This document shows, piece after piece, positions 25,892 through 36,712 of a stretch of DNA of 64,000 nt. The notes beneath the pieces are model-generated. The model was not told the origin of the DNA. It did no database searches and saw only the letters and a list, made by a program, of their open reading frames with translations. The stretch spans positions 367,375 through 431,374 of the forward strand of contig NZ_QJSR01000003.1 of the NCBI RefSeq assembly GCF_003217095.1, in the 5' to 3' direction. Origin of the DNA: Rhizobium sp. PP-CC-3A-592. Lineage in GTDB: Bacteria; Pseudomonadota; Alphaproteobacteria; Rhizobiales; Rhizobiaceae. The position numbers were made by a program, and so were the translations under genes. Each line of letters opens with the position of its first letter. Position 1 is the stretch's first letter.

Positions 25892-28800
25892 TCAGGTCCT
25901 TGTGAGGCGCCAGCTTTTGACTTCGAAGGGAAGGAGTCCTGTCGCTGCGACGCCGTCCATCGGCTCCTCGAGGATGGTCACCGGTTCGCTCGTTGCCCAA
26001 CCCTCCGGCAGCGCGACGGCGAAGTCGCCGCGACGACCGGCCGGCTCGAAAACGCGCAGAACGAGATCGTCACCATCTTCGCTGGGCTTGAGGCCAGAAA
26101 GCGCCGCTTCGATGCCCTTAGGGGCAAGCGGCTGCCATGCGCCGACGGCCCGATCTGTGACGGGCAGAACCACGAGCGGCTGGTTCAGATCCTCCGCCTC
26201 CTCGCGCACGCCACCCTCGTACCATGTGCCGGCATGCGGCATGAGCGCGTAGGTGAAGGCCTGGTAGCCTTCGTCCGCCATCGGGTCCGGGTAGATCGGC
26301 GAGCGCAGCAGCGACAGGCCGAGCACGCTTCCGCGCATGCTGTGGCCGTACTTCGCGTCGTTGAGAAGGGCCACGCCGAAGTCCGGCTCCGACAGATCGA
26401 CGAAGCGGTGCGCGGGCGCCTCGAACATGGCCTCGTCCCAAGACGTGTTGGAGCCCGTCGGCCTTTCGAGCACGCCGTAGGCGCACTCGCATGTCGCATG
26501 CTTGCTCTTCACGGCGAGTTCGCTGAGGCTGCGCAGCATCACGCGGCGGTCGTGCCAGTCGATTTCCGTGTGAATGTCGAGACGGCGCGCATTGGCGCCG
26601 AGGCTTAAGGTCTGGACGATGCGGGAATGGCGCCAGGTGCGCGCGATCCGGATCGCAACCCGGTGAGGTCCGGTCTCGACGATCTCGATCGCATCGAAGC
26701 CGGTGATCTCCTCGGCCTTCTCGATGTAGTCGTTCTCGACATCCCAGGCGTCCCAATTGCGCGGCTTGTCGGCCGTATAGGCATAGAGCCGGTTTCCGCG
26801 CCCGTCGATCGCCTCGCGGCCGGTCGGTTTATGGAGGATGCTGGCGATCGATCCGTCCTCGGCGAGCGTCACCTTGATCGTGGAGTTTTCAAGGGTGTTC
26901 TCGGTGACCGTGAGGCCCGGTGCCGGGGAGAGTGCCGAGGCCGGGAGGACGGCGATGCCGAGCGGCGGCAACGTGCCTTCCGTCGAGACAGGACCGCCTG
27001 GCAGATCGAGCCGGATCGCGCGCGGGAAGAGTGACGGGTTGACGACGAGAACCGCGCCGCTTTCTCCGCCAGACGCTGCCGGCAAGCGGTCCGCAAGGGC
27101 TACCATCGCCTGATCGAGCGCCGTCGTTCCCTCGGCAATCGCACCGTCGAGTTCGCGCACCGCATCGACATAGACCTCGGCGATGGAGGAGCCGGGCAGG
27201 ATGTCGTGGAACTCGTTCTTGAGGACGACGCGCCAAGTCGGCTCCATGGAGGCCGGACGCGCGGCGCCCATCAGATGGGCAAGGCCTGCCACCGTTTCCG
27301 CCGTGATCAGCGTGCGCTCCGCCTTGCGATGCAGGCGCTTGACCGCGCTCTGGCTCGTCAGCGTCGCACGGTGTAGCTCGAGATAGATTTCGCCCTGCCA
27401 GACATGCAGCGCCTTCTCGGCAGCCGTCTCGTGTGCGCCATCGAAGAAGTCCTCGACCCGTGTCCACTCGGCCTGTGGGATCGCCGGGAAGACGCGAAGC
27501 TGTTCCTCGCGCATGACCATTTCCGGCGTCACGCCACCGCCGCCGTCGCCATATCCGACGCAGAGAAGGGTCGTCTCGTGCTTGTCCTTCTGGCGAAAGT
27601 TCTTCCAGGTCGGCACGAAGCAGTCGGGACGCACGAAGCCGTTATAGCCCTGCATCGGGTTGTCGAAGGTATGCGCCAGCACGCGGCTGCCGTCGATGCC
27701 TTCCCACCAGAAGAGGTCCGCCGGAAAGCGGTTCGTCTCCGACCAGTTGACCTTGATCGTGAAGAAACTGGTCATGCCGCCCTGGCGCAGGATCTGCGGC
27801 AGGGCGCCGGTGAAGCCGAAGCAGTCGGGCAGCCAGCAGACGGTATGGCGAATGCCGAAGGTCTTTTCGAAGTAGCGCTGGCCGTAAAGCACCTGACGCG
27901 CCAGGCTTTCGCCCGTCGGCATGTTGGTGTCCGGCTCGATCCAGAGGCCACCGACGGTTTCCCACTTACCGGTCTTAACCTGCCCCTTCACGCGCTCCAG
28001 AAGATCCGGATCGTCTTCCGCAATCTGTGCGTAATAGTGTGCTGTGGATTGGTTGAAGCGGAAATCTTCCGATCCCTCCATCAGCGACAGGGCCGTGTGG
28101 AAGGTCCGGCGGATCTTGCGGCGCGTTTCGTCATACGGCCACAGCCAGGCGAGATCGATATGGGCGTGGCCCGTGAGCGCGATCTTGCCCTGCGGCGGGA
28201 AGCGTTCGCGAAGGCCGGCAAGCCGCGCCATCAGCGCATCGTAAGCCTTGATGACGCTGGCCCGATGATGGTCTTCCAGACTGCCGGGCTCGGCCTTCAG
28301 GTCCGGCAGTTGCCAGATCTTCTGCTGCATCGGCGCCATCGATGTGCGCGAGACGTAATCGGCCGTCGCCGACGGCCAGTCGAGCGAGCGCAGCGTGTCT
28401 TCTCCGGCATCCAGCAGATGCGGCACGACGTCGTGACCTTCGAGAACCGTGATGGCTTCCGCGATCTGGCGGACGAGCAGCCAGAGCCTGTCCACGGACG
28501 GCTCCAGCCAGAGGAGTTCGGCGCGTTCCAGATGCGGCTTACGCACGGGCTCGCCAAACGGCAGGCGGGCGACGGTTTCCGATGTCACCGTGAACCGCGT
28601 GGAGGGAACGCCGAACTCGCGGTGATAGGGGTCGAGACCGACCGTCTTGGAGACGCCATCGTTGGAAGCGATGGTGATCAGGCTTTCGCCACCGAGGTCG
28701 AGGTGGAGACGGGTGTCCTCCAGCGGCCAACCGGCGGGCACGTCGGCGGAGCCTGAAAAGCGCTGCGTCCCCTGGATCTGCGGCCAAGCATGGCCGAGCG

Positions 28801-28921
28801 CGATCGGCGTGTCGTTGACGTGCCAGCCGTCGATCTGCGCGGTCTTGCGGACGCGCCAGAATTCCAGCTCGGCCATGCGCACCTGGAAGCGCTCGAGACG
28901 TTGGGCAAGTGTGAGTGTCAT
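25892..28921 (-). CDS. Alpha-mannosidase, glycoside hydrolase family 38
   Basis: The 1009-residue enzyme has the GH38 zinc site 'HAHIDLAWLWP' (H254 and D256), the nucleophile D366 in 'WLPDCFGF' and a second metal histidine in 'NEFHDILPGSS'. The order is an N-terminal beta domain, the catalytic domain (about 240-520), a three-helix bundle and C-terminal beta domains. There is no signal peptide, so it works in the cytosol on oligosaccharides brought in by the adjacent ABC transporter. ATG 28921 is used, with AGGA upstream. Hydrolysis of alpha-mannosides is family knowledge; linkage is unknown. Confidence 0.93.
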   Translation of the reverse strand: MTLTLAQRLERFQVRMAELEFWRVRKTAQIDGWHVNDTPIALGHAWPQIQGTQRFSGSADVPAGWPLEDTRLHLDLGGESLITIASNDGVSKTVGLDPYHREFGVPSTRFTVTSETVARLPFGEPVRKPHLERAELLWLEPSVDRLWLLVRQIAEAITVLEGHDVVPHLLDAGEDTLRSLDWPSATADYVSRTSMAPMQQKIWQLPDLKAEPGSLEDHHRASVIKAYDALMARLAGLRERFPPQGKIALTGHAHIDLAWLWPYDETRRKIRRTFHTALSLMEGSEDFRFNQSTAHYYAQIAEDDPDLLERVKGQVKTGKWETVGGLWIEPDTNMPTGESLARQVLYGQRYFEKTFGIRHTVCWLPDCFGFTGALPQILRQGGMTSFFTIKVNWSETNRFPADLFWWEGIDGSRVLAHTFDNPMQGYNGFVRPDCFVPTWKNFRQKDKHETTLLCVGYGDGGGGVTPEMVMREEQLRVFPAIPQAEWTRVEDFFDGAHETAAEKALHVWQGEIYLELHRATLTSQSAVKRLHRKAERTLITAETVAGLAHLMGAARPASMEPTWRVVLKNEFHDILPGSSIAEVYVDAVRELDGAIAEGTTALDQAMVALADRLPAASGGESGAVLVVNPSLFPRAIRLDLPGGPVSTEGTLPPLGIAVLPASALSPAPGLTVTENTLENSTIKVTLAEDGSIASILHKPTGREAIDGRGNRLYAYTADKPRNWDAWDVENDYIEKAEEITGFDAIEIVETGPHRVAIRIARTWRHSRIVQTLSLGANARRLDIHTEIDWHDRRVMLRSLSELAVKSKHATCECAYGVLERPTGSNTSWDEAMFEAPAHRFVDLSEPDFGVALLNDAKYGHSMRGSVLGLSLLRSPIYPDPMADEGYQAFTYALMPHAGTWYEGGVREEAEDLNQPLVVLPVTDRAVGAWQPLAPKGIEAALSGLKPSEDGDDLVLRVFEPAGRRGDFAVALPEGWATSEPVTILEEPMDGVAATGLLPFEVKSWRLTRT

Positions 28922-28954
28922 GATCTTCAAGTCCTGGTCTGTGTCATGAAAGGA

Positions 28955-29800
28955 TCAACCCTTGACCGCGCCGGCGGTCATCGCGCCGAGAATGAGGCGC
29001 TGCAGGGAGAGGAAAGCGATGATCGCCGGCACCACGGAAACGAGGCAGGCAGCGGCGAGCAACTGGATGGAGCTGTCATTTTGGGTCCCGGCATACTGGA
29101 AGATGCCGACCCCGATGGGCGTAAGGGCTTCGCGGGTGATGAGCAGGAAGGGCACGAGGAACTGAGACCAGCCGGCAATGACCGAGATGATGAAGGCCGA
29201 GGCGATGCCGGGCGTCGACAGCGGCAGGATGACCCGCAGGAACACGCCCCACCGGTTGCAGCCGTCGATCAGCGCTGCCTCGTCCAGGCTTCTCGGGATG
29301 CCGTCGATGGAGCCCTTGAGGATCCACGTCACCGTGGGTACGGCGAGCGCGATATAGACCATGACGACGCCGAAATGGCTGTCGGTCAGACCAATGGCCG
29401 CCATGTAACGATAGAGCGGCACCATGATCACCAGCGGCGAGATCATCTGGACCGACAGGATGGCCATCATCCAGCCGCCCTTGCCGCGAAACTTGAAGCG
29501 CGAGAAGGCATAGGCCGCAGGCAACGCGACGACGAGGCAGCCGATGGCGCTGAGCGAAGACAGCTTCAGAGCGTTCCAGAGGTAGCCGAGAAACTTGTCC
29601 GAGGAGAGGATCATGGCGAAGTTGTCGAGCGTCGGCGCTTTCGGAATGAACCGGCTGACGCCGAGAAAAACCTCCTTGCGGGTGCGCAGCGCCAGCGACA
29701 GGAGCCAGAGCAGCGGCCATGCGAAGAAGACGAAGATCACCAGCATGAACAGGTAACTGAGTGCGTCGCCCAGTCTCTCGCGGGATGCGGCGGACATCAT
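28955..29800 (-). CDS. Sugar ABC transporter permease (MalG/UgpE type)
   Basis: The 281-residue protein has six membrane segments and the EAA loop 'EAALIDGCNRWGVFLRVILP' near residue 185-205, as in MalG-type permeases of carbohydrate transporters. Two ATGs stand in tandem (29800 and 29797); the first overlaps the upstream permease stop as ATGA. The mannosidase gene starts 33 bp after its stop, supporting one transcript. Confidence 0.92.
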   Translation of the reverse strand: MMSAASRERLGDALSYLFMLVIFVFFAWPLLWLLSLALRTRKEVFLGVSRFIPKAPTLDNFAMILSSDKFLGYLWNALKLSSLSAIGCLVVALPAAYAFSRFKFRGKGGWMMAILSVQMISPLVIMVPLYRYMAAIGLTDSHFGVVMVYIALAVPTVTWILKGSIDGIPRSLDEAALIDGCNRWGVFLRVILPLSTPGIASAFIISVIAGWSQFLVPFLLITREALTPIGVGIFQYAGTQNDSSIQLLAAACLVSVVPAIIAFLSLQRLILGAMTAGAVKG

Positions 29801-30729
29801 TCCTCTCCCTTCGGCAGAAAGACGGCATAGACCAATGCCAGGCCCAGACTGATGGCCAGCATCAGGATCGACAGCACGGCGCCGACCGACAGGTCGTAGT
29901 TCCGGAAGACGATGTTGAACGTGTAGAGCGAGAGAACCTCGGTTGCCCGACCGGGGCCGCCGCCTGTCAGCGAGATGATCGCGTCGAACGTGTTCAGAGT
30001 CTGGATGGTGATCAGGATCATGTTGACGAGGATGGCCGCGCGAAGCTGCGGCAGCGTCACGTAGAACAGCCGCTGGCGGGCATTGGCACCATCGACGGAC
30101 GCCGCCTCGTAGAGCACCGGATCGATCGCCTTCAGCGCGGCATACATGACGACCATGGAGAAAGCGGTGCCGCGCCAGACGTTGGAGAGCACGACCGACC
30201 ACATGACGAGATCGGGATCCGACAGCCATTGCACGGGTGCGGCACCCATCAGGCGCAGGATGCTGTTCAGCCCGCCGAAGGGGGCCTCGTTGAAGAGCAT
30301 CTTCCAGATGATACCGCCGGCGATGCCCGGCACCACCCAGGCGACGAGCGCCGTGGTGCGCACGATCGTCGTGCCGAACAACCCCCGCCCCTCCCCGCGC
30401 ACCACCACGAGGGCGATGACGAGGCCGAGCAGTTGCTGGGCGACGACGCTCGAGCCGGTGAAGACGAAGGTGACCCAGAGGATCTGCCCGAGTTCCGGTC
30501 GCGACAGCGTGTCGATCAGCGTCGAAAGCGTGTAGGTCCCATCGTTTGCCAGAAGCGTTGCGCGCATGAAGGCGAGCCGCATCACGTCGAAGACGGGGTA
30601 GAGGTAGAACAGCCCCAGCACCAGGATCAGCGGCAGCACCCAGGGGACCACGCGCGGAGCATCGTGCCGGCTGCCGCGGGCAAGGCGGGCAGCCACATGC
30701 TGTTCGAAGGTTGCGTTCTGCACTGTCAT
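29797..30729 (-). CDS. Sugar ABC transporter permease (MalF/UgpA type)
   Basis: The 310-residue permease has six membrane segments and an EAA loop 'EAASVDGANARQRLFYVTLP' near residues 208-227. It belongs to the MalF/UgpA family and pairs with the next permease, with which it overlaps by four bases. The binding-protein gene ends 65 bp upstream. Together they would form the channel for a mannose-containing oligosaccharide. Confidence 0.92.
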   Translation of the reverse strand: MTVQNATFEQHVAARLARGSRHDAPRVVPWVLPLILVLGLFYLYPVFDVMRLAFMRATLLANDGTYTLSTLIDTLSRPELGQILWVTFVFTGSSVVAQQLLGLVIALVVVRGEGRGLFGTTIVRTTALVAWVVPGIAGGIIWKMLFNEAPFGGLNSILRLMGAAPVQWLSDPDLVMWSVVLSNVWRGTAFSMVVMYAALKAIDPVLYEAASVDGANARQRLFYVTLPQLRAAILVNMILITIQTLNTFDAIISLTGGGPGRATEVLSLYTFNIVFRNYDLSVGAVLSILMLAISLGLALVYAVFLPKGEE

Positions 30730-30794
30730 GATCGAGCCGGCCTTCTGCGAGACGTGCGCGGCGCGGGGACAGACCCCGCGCCGAACCTGGGTGC

Positions 30795-32090
30795 CTAGAG
30801 GCGGCCGAAAGCCGCGGTCGCTGCCTTGAAGGCTTCATCGACCGCTGCATCCGTGGTTTCGGCGCCAGTGAGCACCTTGCCCATCATGATCTGGATCTGG
30901 TTGGAGATCTCCGGATAGACAGGAGCGCCGGGACGCGCCTGCCCGACCTTCAGGGCCCCGCCGAAAGCCTTGTTGGCGTCGCTCGAGAAGATCTTGTAGG
31001 TCGAGTAGAAGTCGGCCCGCGTCGGCAACTGTTCCTGCAATTCGTTGGCCGGCCCCATGTAGATCTCACGGGCAAGGTTCGCGCACATCTCGACCTTGGC
31101 CGGATCCTTGGAGAAGGCTGCAACGGTCCAGCCGCCGGTGCCGGTGGACCGCTCGTCTTTCGTCGGGCCCGGGAGGCGCGAGAAGGTCCATTTGGCGAGC
31201 TCTTCCGGTTCCAGGACCGTCTTCAGCTGGCTGTACTGCCAGTTGCCGCCGACGAACAACGCGGAGGTACCTGCCGCCGCTGCAGCGTTGAAGTCGTCAT
31301 AATTGCCGATCGTTGCCACGCGCTTTGGTGCAGCACCGGATTCCACGAGATCGCGATAGTAGTTCACGGCCTTCACGAACTTCTCGCGGTTCTCGCCTTC
31401 GCCGAAGACCGGCTTGCCGGCATCGTCCACGAGCTTGCCGCCCTGGCCCCAGAAGTTCGCCAGCCAATCGAAGGTCGTGCCCTCGTAACGGCCACCGTTG
31501 AAAAGAATACCTTCCATGCCCTTTTCGACGGAGGCAAGCGCTGCCTTCTTTGTGTCGTCCCAGGTTTCGGGCGCGTCCGGAATGATATCCGTATTGCGAT
31601 AGAGCACGCGCAGATCGGTCGACCACCACCAGGCATAGATCTGACCGTCGGCGCCGGTCACACCTTCGCGGATGAACGGGAACAGCTGGTCGATCTCTTC
31701 CTTTTTGAAGTAAGGCGAGAGCGACTGCAGCACACCGGACTTCTTGAACAGCGGCAGCACGAAGCTGTCGACGGCCGCGCAATCCGGCGCGTTGCCGGAC
31801 TTGGCCTGTTCGAGCATGCGGGCCTGTTCCTGGCTGATGTCGCCGGACATCATCTGCAACTCGACCTGCCAGCCTGCATGATTGGCGACGAAGACATTGA
31901 AGAGCTTGCTGTAACCCTCTGCGAGAACCGGATCATTGTTGCGCGGACCGTCCGACGTCATGCGGAAGACGAGCTTGTTCGGCGCATCCGCCGGGCCGAC
32001 GGTGTCGCCGGTGATCGTATCCTGCGCGAAAGCCGCGACCGGCAGCGTCATAGCGACGGCCGACAGGAGCGTAAGAATTCTAGCGTTCAT
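30795..32090 (-). CDS. Sugar ABC transporter extracellular solute-binding protein (family 1)
   Basis: The 431-residue protein has a Sec signal peptide (cleavage after 'AAFA', about residue 22) and the features of UgpB/MalE-type binding proteins, including '[13 protein letters not shown]' and '[15 protein letters not shown]' in the hinge region. ATG 32090 is preceded by GGGGAGGA. It is first in a minus-strand operon with two permeases, the mannosidase and a ROK regulator, and is divergent from the ATPase gene. Confidence 0.9.
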   Translation of the reverse strand: MNARILTLLSAVAMTLPVAAFAQDTITGDTVGPADAPNKLVFRMTSDGPRNNDPVLAEGYSKLFNVFVANHAGWQVELQMMSGDISQEQARMLEQAKSGNAPDCAAVDSFVLPLFKKSGVLQSLSPYFKKEEIDQLFPFIREGVTGADGQIYAWWWSTDLRVLYRNTDIIPDAPETWDDTKKAALASVEKGMEGILFNGGRYEGTTFDWLANFWGQGGKLVDDAGKPVFGEGENREKFVKAVNYYRDLVESGAAPKRVATIGNYDDFNAAAAAGTSALFVGGNWQYSQLKTVLEPEELAKWTFSRLPGPTKDERSTGTGGWTVAAFSKDPAKVEMCANLAREIYMGPANELQEQLPTRADFYSTYKIFSSDANKAFGGALKVGQARPGAPVYPEISNQIQIMMGKVLTGAETTDAAVDEAFKAATAAFGRL

Positions 32091-32328
32091 GCAAATGTCC
32101 TCCCCAAAGTTTTTCGTGCGTCCGCACGTCGTCTCGCCCACGGCGATGCCCGAACCGGCGGCAGCGTTCACATTCTCGTCTCGCGGATATCGTATGCCGC
32201 AAGCTTGTCGCCTGCCGCCTCCGCTCCCCATCGACCCTCCTCGTCTTCAACAACGATCTTCCCAAGTCGCAGAAATTAGATTAAATCACTTTTGTTTTGT
32301 GTCAAGCCACTGTGTCGGGAGGATGATG

Positions 32329-33351
<1,023 letters not shown>

Positions 33352-33444
33352 GGTCTTGCCCGGAGTACGGAAATCCCTCGCAAGGTGTCCAAACAGCCTC
33401 TTAGCGGCAACACGACATGTCTCTGATGTCGAGGAAACGTCTTG

Positions 33445-33460
33445 TTAAGTCTTCGTTGAC
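33445..33460 (+). promoter_or_regulatory. CtrA-box-like site upstream of the DUF882 gene
   Basis: TTAAGTCTTCGTTGAC fits the CtrA site TTAA-N7-TTAAC with one mismatch (G for A). It lies 75-90 bp before the DUF882 start. CtrA controls many cell-envelope and division genes in alphaproteobacteria, so control of a murein enzyme would fit. It also doubles as a possible -35 (TTGACC). Confidence 0.4.
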
Positions 33461-33534
33461 CATAATCTCTGCCAGACGAACGTGCCGACGCTTTCTGCCG
33501 GCCGTCATTGTTTCTTGCAGAGATCGGAAACGCC

Positions 33535-34887
33535 GTGTTCGAACGTTCTGTGGCCGCACGTCTTGCAGGCCTGCTACCGCCCGGCGCCCATAGGGCTCTT
33601 CAGGTGCTGGCGCGCTGCGCCGCCCGCGCATCTGCGATTGCCGTCATCGCGGTGTCTGCCTTGACGCTCGGTGCCTTCGAGGCGGTGGCCGAGGACCGCG
33701 CTCTGAAATTGTTCTTCACCCACACGGGCGAGCGCGCGACGATCACGTTCAAGCGGAACGGGCAATACGATGCGAAGGGTCTGGCGCAGATCAACCGGCT
33801 GCTGCGCGACTGGCGCCGGAATGAGCCGGCCCGCATGGACCCCCGCCTGCTCGACCTCGTCTGGGATGTCTACGAGCGCAGCGGTGCCAAGAGCCACATC
33901 AACATCGTCTCCGCCTATCGCTCGCCCGCGACCAACAGCATGCTGCGCGGCCGTTCCCGCAGCACGGGCGTCGCCAAGAACAGCCAGCACACGCTGGGCA
34001 AGGCCATGGATTTCTTCATTCCCGGCGTGAGCCTGGCGAAACTCCGTTCCATCGCCATGCAGTTGCAGGCGGGCGGCGTTGGCTATTACCCGACATCCGG
34101 CTCGCCGTTCGTGCATCTCGACGTCGGCAATGTCCGGGCATGGCCGCGGATGTCGCGGCAGGAACTCGTGCGCATCTTCCCGAACGGCAAGACTCTGCAT
34201 TTGCCCTCCGACGGACGGGCGCTGCCCGGCTATGACAGCGCGATGGCGGACCACAAGCGCCGGGCCAGTGGCAAATCAGTCATCGTGGCGAGAAGCACGG
34301 CTCCACACCGCTCGCCCGAAACGGCAAAGAACGATGCGAGCCTCGTGACGGCGCTGCTGCCGACACAGACGAGCCGTGCGCAGCAGGCGCTCGACCTCCA
34401 GACGAGGCCGATACCGGAGACGCGTCCGGCAACCTCTCCCGATCTCACAGCCCAAAAACTCGCAGCCCTGAGCGTGCCTGTTCCGACCTTCCGCGCCGCC
34501 ATGCTGCCTCCTGCCGCAGACATGACGGAAAGCGATCACACCGCTGTTCGCGAGGGTACGTCGGCATTCCTGCCCTCCCCGATGTTCACGGCACGGGCAG
34601 GCCTCGCGTTCGCCGGACGCGCCTTGCGGCAGCCGACATCCGCGGAAACCACGCTTACCTGGGGCCGTGGCACCCGGCCGCCTGCGTGGACCGTGCCCGA
34701 CCGAGCATTGCTCGGCTGGGCGTTGGCGCGCACGGACACGCTCCAGCGCCTCGTCCTTCCCGAAAATCTGCGCCGCGTCTTCGCCGCGACCGCCTATGAC
34801 GGACCAAACGAGACCCCCAAACATCGGCGTGGCGCATCCGTCCCGTCGATCCCGTTCGACGCCGACCGGTTCGCACGGGACGGCTGA
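33535..34887 (+). CDS. DUF882/YcbK-type peptidoglycan endopeptidase-like protein
   Basis: After a cationic N-terminus and one hydrophobic segment (about residues 32-51, signal or anchor), a DUF882 domain spans roughly 56-210. It keeps the M15-like zinc ligands H152 ('NSQHTLG'), D159 ('KAMDFF') and H194 ('FVHLDVG'), as in E. coli MepK, which cuts 3-3 cross-links in murein. The last 230 residues are low-complexity, Ala/Thr/Arg/Pro-rich and probably disordered. GTG 33535 has a GGA upstream; TTG 33508 is an alternative. It acts outside the cytoplasmic membrane. Convergent with the adenylate cyclase gene. Confidence 0.85.
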   Translation: MFERSVAARLAGLLPPGAHRALQVLARCAARASAIAVIAVSALTLGAFEAVAEDRALKLFFTHTGERATITFKRNGQYDAKGLAQINRLLRDWRRNEPARMDPRLLDLVWDVYERSGAKSHINIVSAYRSPATNSMLRGRSRSTGVAKNSQHTLGKAMDFFIPGVSLAKLRSIAMQLQAGGVGYYPTSGSPFVHLDVGNVRAWPRMSRQELVRIFPNGKTLHLPSDGRALPGYDSAMADHKRRASGKSVIVARSTAPHRSPETAKNDASLVTALLPTQTSRAQQALDLQTRPIPETRPATSPDLTAQKLAALSVPVPTFRAAMLPPAADMTESDHTAVREGTSAFLPSPMFTARAGLAFAGRALRQPTSAETTLTWGRGTRPPAWTVPDRALLGWALARTDTLQRLVLPENLRRVFAATAYDGPNETPKHRRGASVPSIPFDADRFARDG

Positions 34888-34899
34888 CGCGCTGCGCCG

Positions 34900-36246
34900 T
34901 CACGCCAGGTGTGCGCGCACCGGATGATCCCGCCCCCGAATGTCGACCGTCAGCGTGCGGGTGAAGCTGCGGCCGGGCGGAACCCCTCCCGCAGCCCGCA
35001 GGCAGGCGTCGGACACCACGAGGCGACCCTTCAGATCGCGCGTGGCGCGCTCCAGCCGGCTTGCCACATTGACGACGTCGCCGATAACGGTGAACTCACG
35101 CCGTTCGCTGGTTCCCACGTTGCCGACGATGACTTCGCCGAAGTGCAGGCCGATCGCCACGCGGATGGGCTCGGCGCCGCGTAGCGTCCGCTTGGCGTTC
35201 CACGCGGCATAGGCGTCCAGAAGATCGAAGGCACAGGAGAGCGCCCGCTGGCCCGCGTCGGTCTGCGGCTCGACGCCGCCGAACGTCGCCATGATGCCAT
35301 CGCCCAGAAACTTGTCGAGCGTACCGCCGCTGGGAAGCAGCACAGCGCATCCCCGTTCCTGAAAGCTGCGCAGAAGCGCCAGCGCCTGCTCAGGCGAGCG
35401 CTTTTCCGCCATGTGCGTGAAGCCGACGATATCCACGAACATTACCGCAACCTCGCGCTTGGAGGGCGCGCCGAAGCTTGGGCCATCATCTCCCATGGCA
35501 TGCGCGACATCGGGCGACACATAGCGCGCGAGCGACTGCCGCACGGCGTTGTCCTTGATCTGGGCGATTAGCGTGTTGCGGCTGCGCAGCACGGCGATGG
35601 CGAGGAACAGGGTGAACAGCCCGGTCGTCACCACCTGCACCCACATCTGGGCGAGGCCGACGAAGTAAGGATTGAGAAACCGCTCCAGCGCCTGCATCTC
35701 CGTCAGGTCGCCGGCATCGCCGAACCTGACGGTATCCACCCTGTCGTAGATGCTGTTGATCCCGAAGGACCAGACCGCGATGATGATGCCACCGGTCCAC
35801 ACGACGAGGATCGGCGAATAAGTCAGCGCGGATTCTGCAAGCAGCAGAAGCACATAGAGGAATTCCGGGCCGCGTGTCCGCGTCTGGATCGGCCAGTCGG
35901 ACGCAAAGTCGCCGAAGGGCGGGAGAAGGATGGTGGACGTGATGAGGGCGACGTCGAGAATGGTGCAGGCGAGCTTGATCGTCCAGGCGGCCGGATGGCG
36001 GCGCGTTGCATAAGGGATGTAGCTGAGCGCAAGGAAGGCGAGACTGATAGCGAGATAGTACATGTTTCGCGGCCAGGCGGTGCTGACCAGAAGCCAGAGC
36101 GCAATGACGGCCACAGCGCAGAGCCGCACGCGGAACGCGGTCGCCAGTCCCGTCAGTTCCGCATCGTGCAGCCGCCGCGACTGCTCGTCGGACGTTGAGC
36201 GCCCCGGCAGCGCGGCAGACAGTTGAAGCTGAAGCCATTCGAGCAT
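34900..36246 (-). CDS. Membrane class III adenylate cyclase
   Basis: The 448-residue protein has about six membrane segments (residues 40-220) and a C-terminal class III cyclase domain. Metal aspartates are D272 ('FVDIVGFT') and D316 ('FLGDGIM'), adenine-specifying K312 and T386, and transition-state N393 and R397 in 'VVNVASRLE'. All catalytic residues are present, so it should make cAMP. Rhizobia carry many such cyclases with different sensor parts. The membrane part here shows no named sensor domain. A GGGAG lies 13 nt upstream of the ATG. Confidence 0.93.
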   Translation of the reverse strand: MLEWLQLQLSAALPGRSTSDEQSRRLHDAELTGLATAFRVRLCAVAVIALWLLVSTAWPRNMYYLAISLAFLALSYIPYATRRHPAAWTIKLACTILDVALITSTILLPPFGDFASDWPIQTRTRGPEFLYVLLLLAESALTYSPILVVWTGGIIIAVWSFGINSIYDRVDTVRFGDAGDLTEMQALERFLNPYFVGLAQMWVQVVTTGLFTLFLAIAVLRSRNTLIAQIKDNAVRQSLARYVSPDVAHAMGDDGPSFGAPSKREVAVMFVDIVGFTHMAEKRSPEQALALLRSFQERGCAVLLPSGGTLDKFLGDGIMATFGGVEPQTDAGQRALSCAFDLLDAYAAWNAKRTLRGAEPIRVAIGLHFGEVIVGNVGTSERREFTVIGDVVNVASRLERATRDLKGRLVVSDACLRAAGGVPPGRSFTRTLTVDIRGRDHPVRAHLA

Positions 36247-36553
36247 CAGATACGTTCACTCCCTGCAGCCGTCATGCGTGCCGTCCTCCGCAGATCTTGC
36301 TACATCAAGAAGGTGCTGAATGACATCCGTAAGATATAGGGATGGTTCGCGAGCGACAGCGTTGAAATGGAAGAGACCGAACGACCGTGCGCAACCTGGT
36401 GAGCGCCGGAGAGCGACGTTACCGACGCCACGGCTCCCCGCGAGGCGGGATCGGACAGATCGCCTTCGGCAAGATCCACACCAAGCGCCCGCGAACGCCT
36501 CTTGTCGCGCACCAGCGCCGGAACTTTAAAGTTGAGCGTGAGCGCGGATCAAA

Positions 36554-36576
36554 CCCTCTCCGTTACGGGAGAAGGG
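36554..36576. repeat. Palindromic intergenic repeat, degenerate copy
   Basis: The gap 36247-36712 has no gene. It contains a hairpin CCCTCTCCG-TTA-CGGGAGAAGGG, an imperfect version of the 11-bp-stem hairpin at 61457-61482, and just after it GCTTGG (36576-36581) and CCAAGC (36593-36598), which can pair. These are probably members of a small repeat family scattered in the genome. They could also stop transcription from either side. Confidence 0.55.
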
Positions 36577-36712
36577 CTTGGGCCTACCCAGACCAAGCCC
36601 GTCATTTTCGACGCCTGAACGGTAGTTCACCGCCAGCATGACGATCAATGCGACCGTCGCTTCGCCGGAAGATCGACCCGGCGACCGGGATGCCGCGGCT
36701 TTTCGCTGCATC

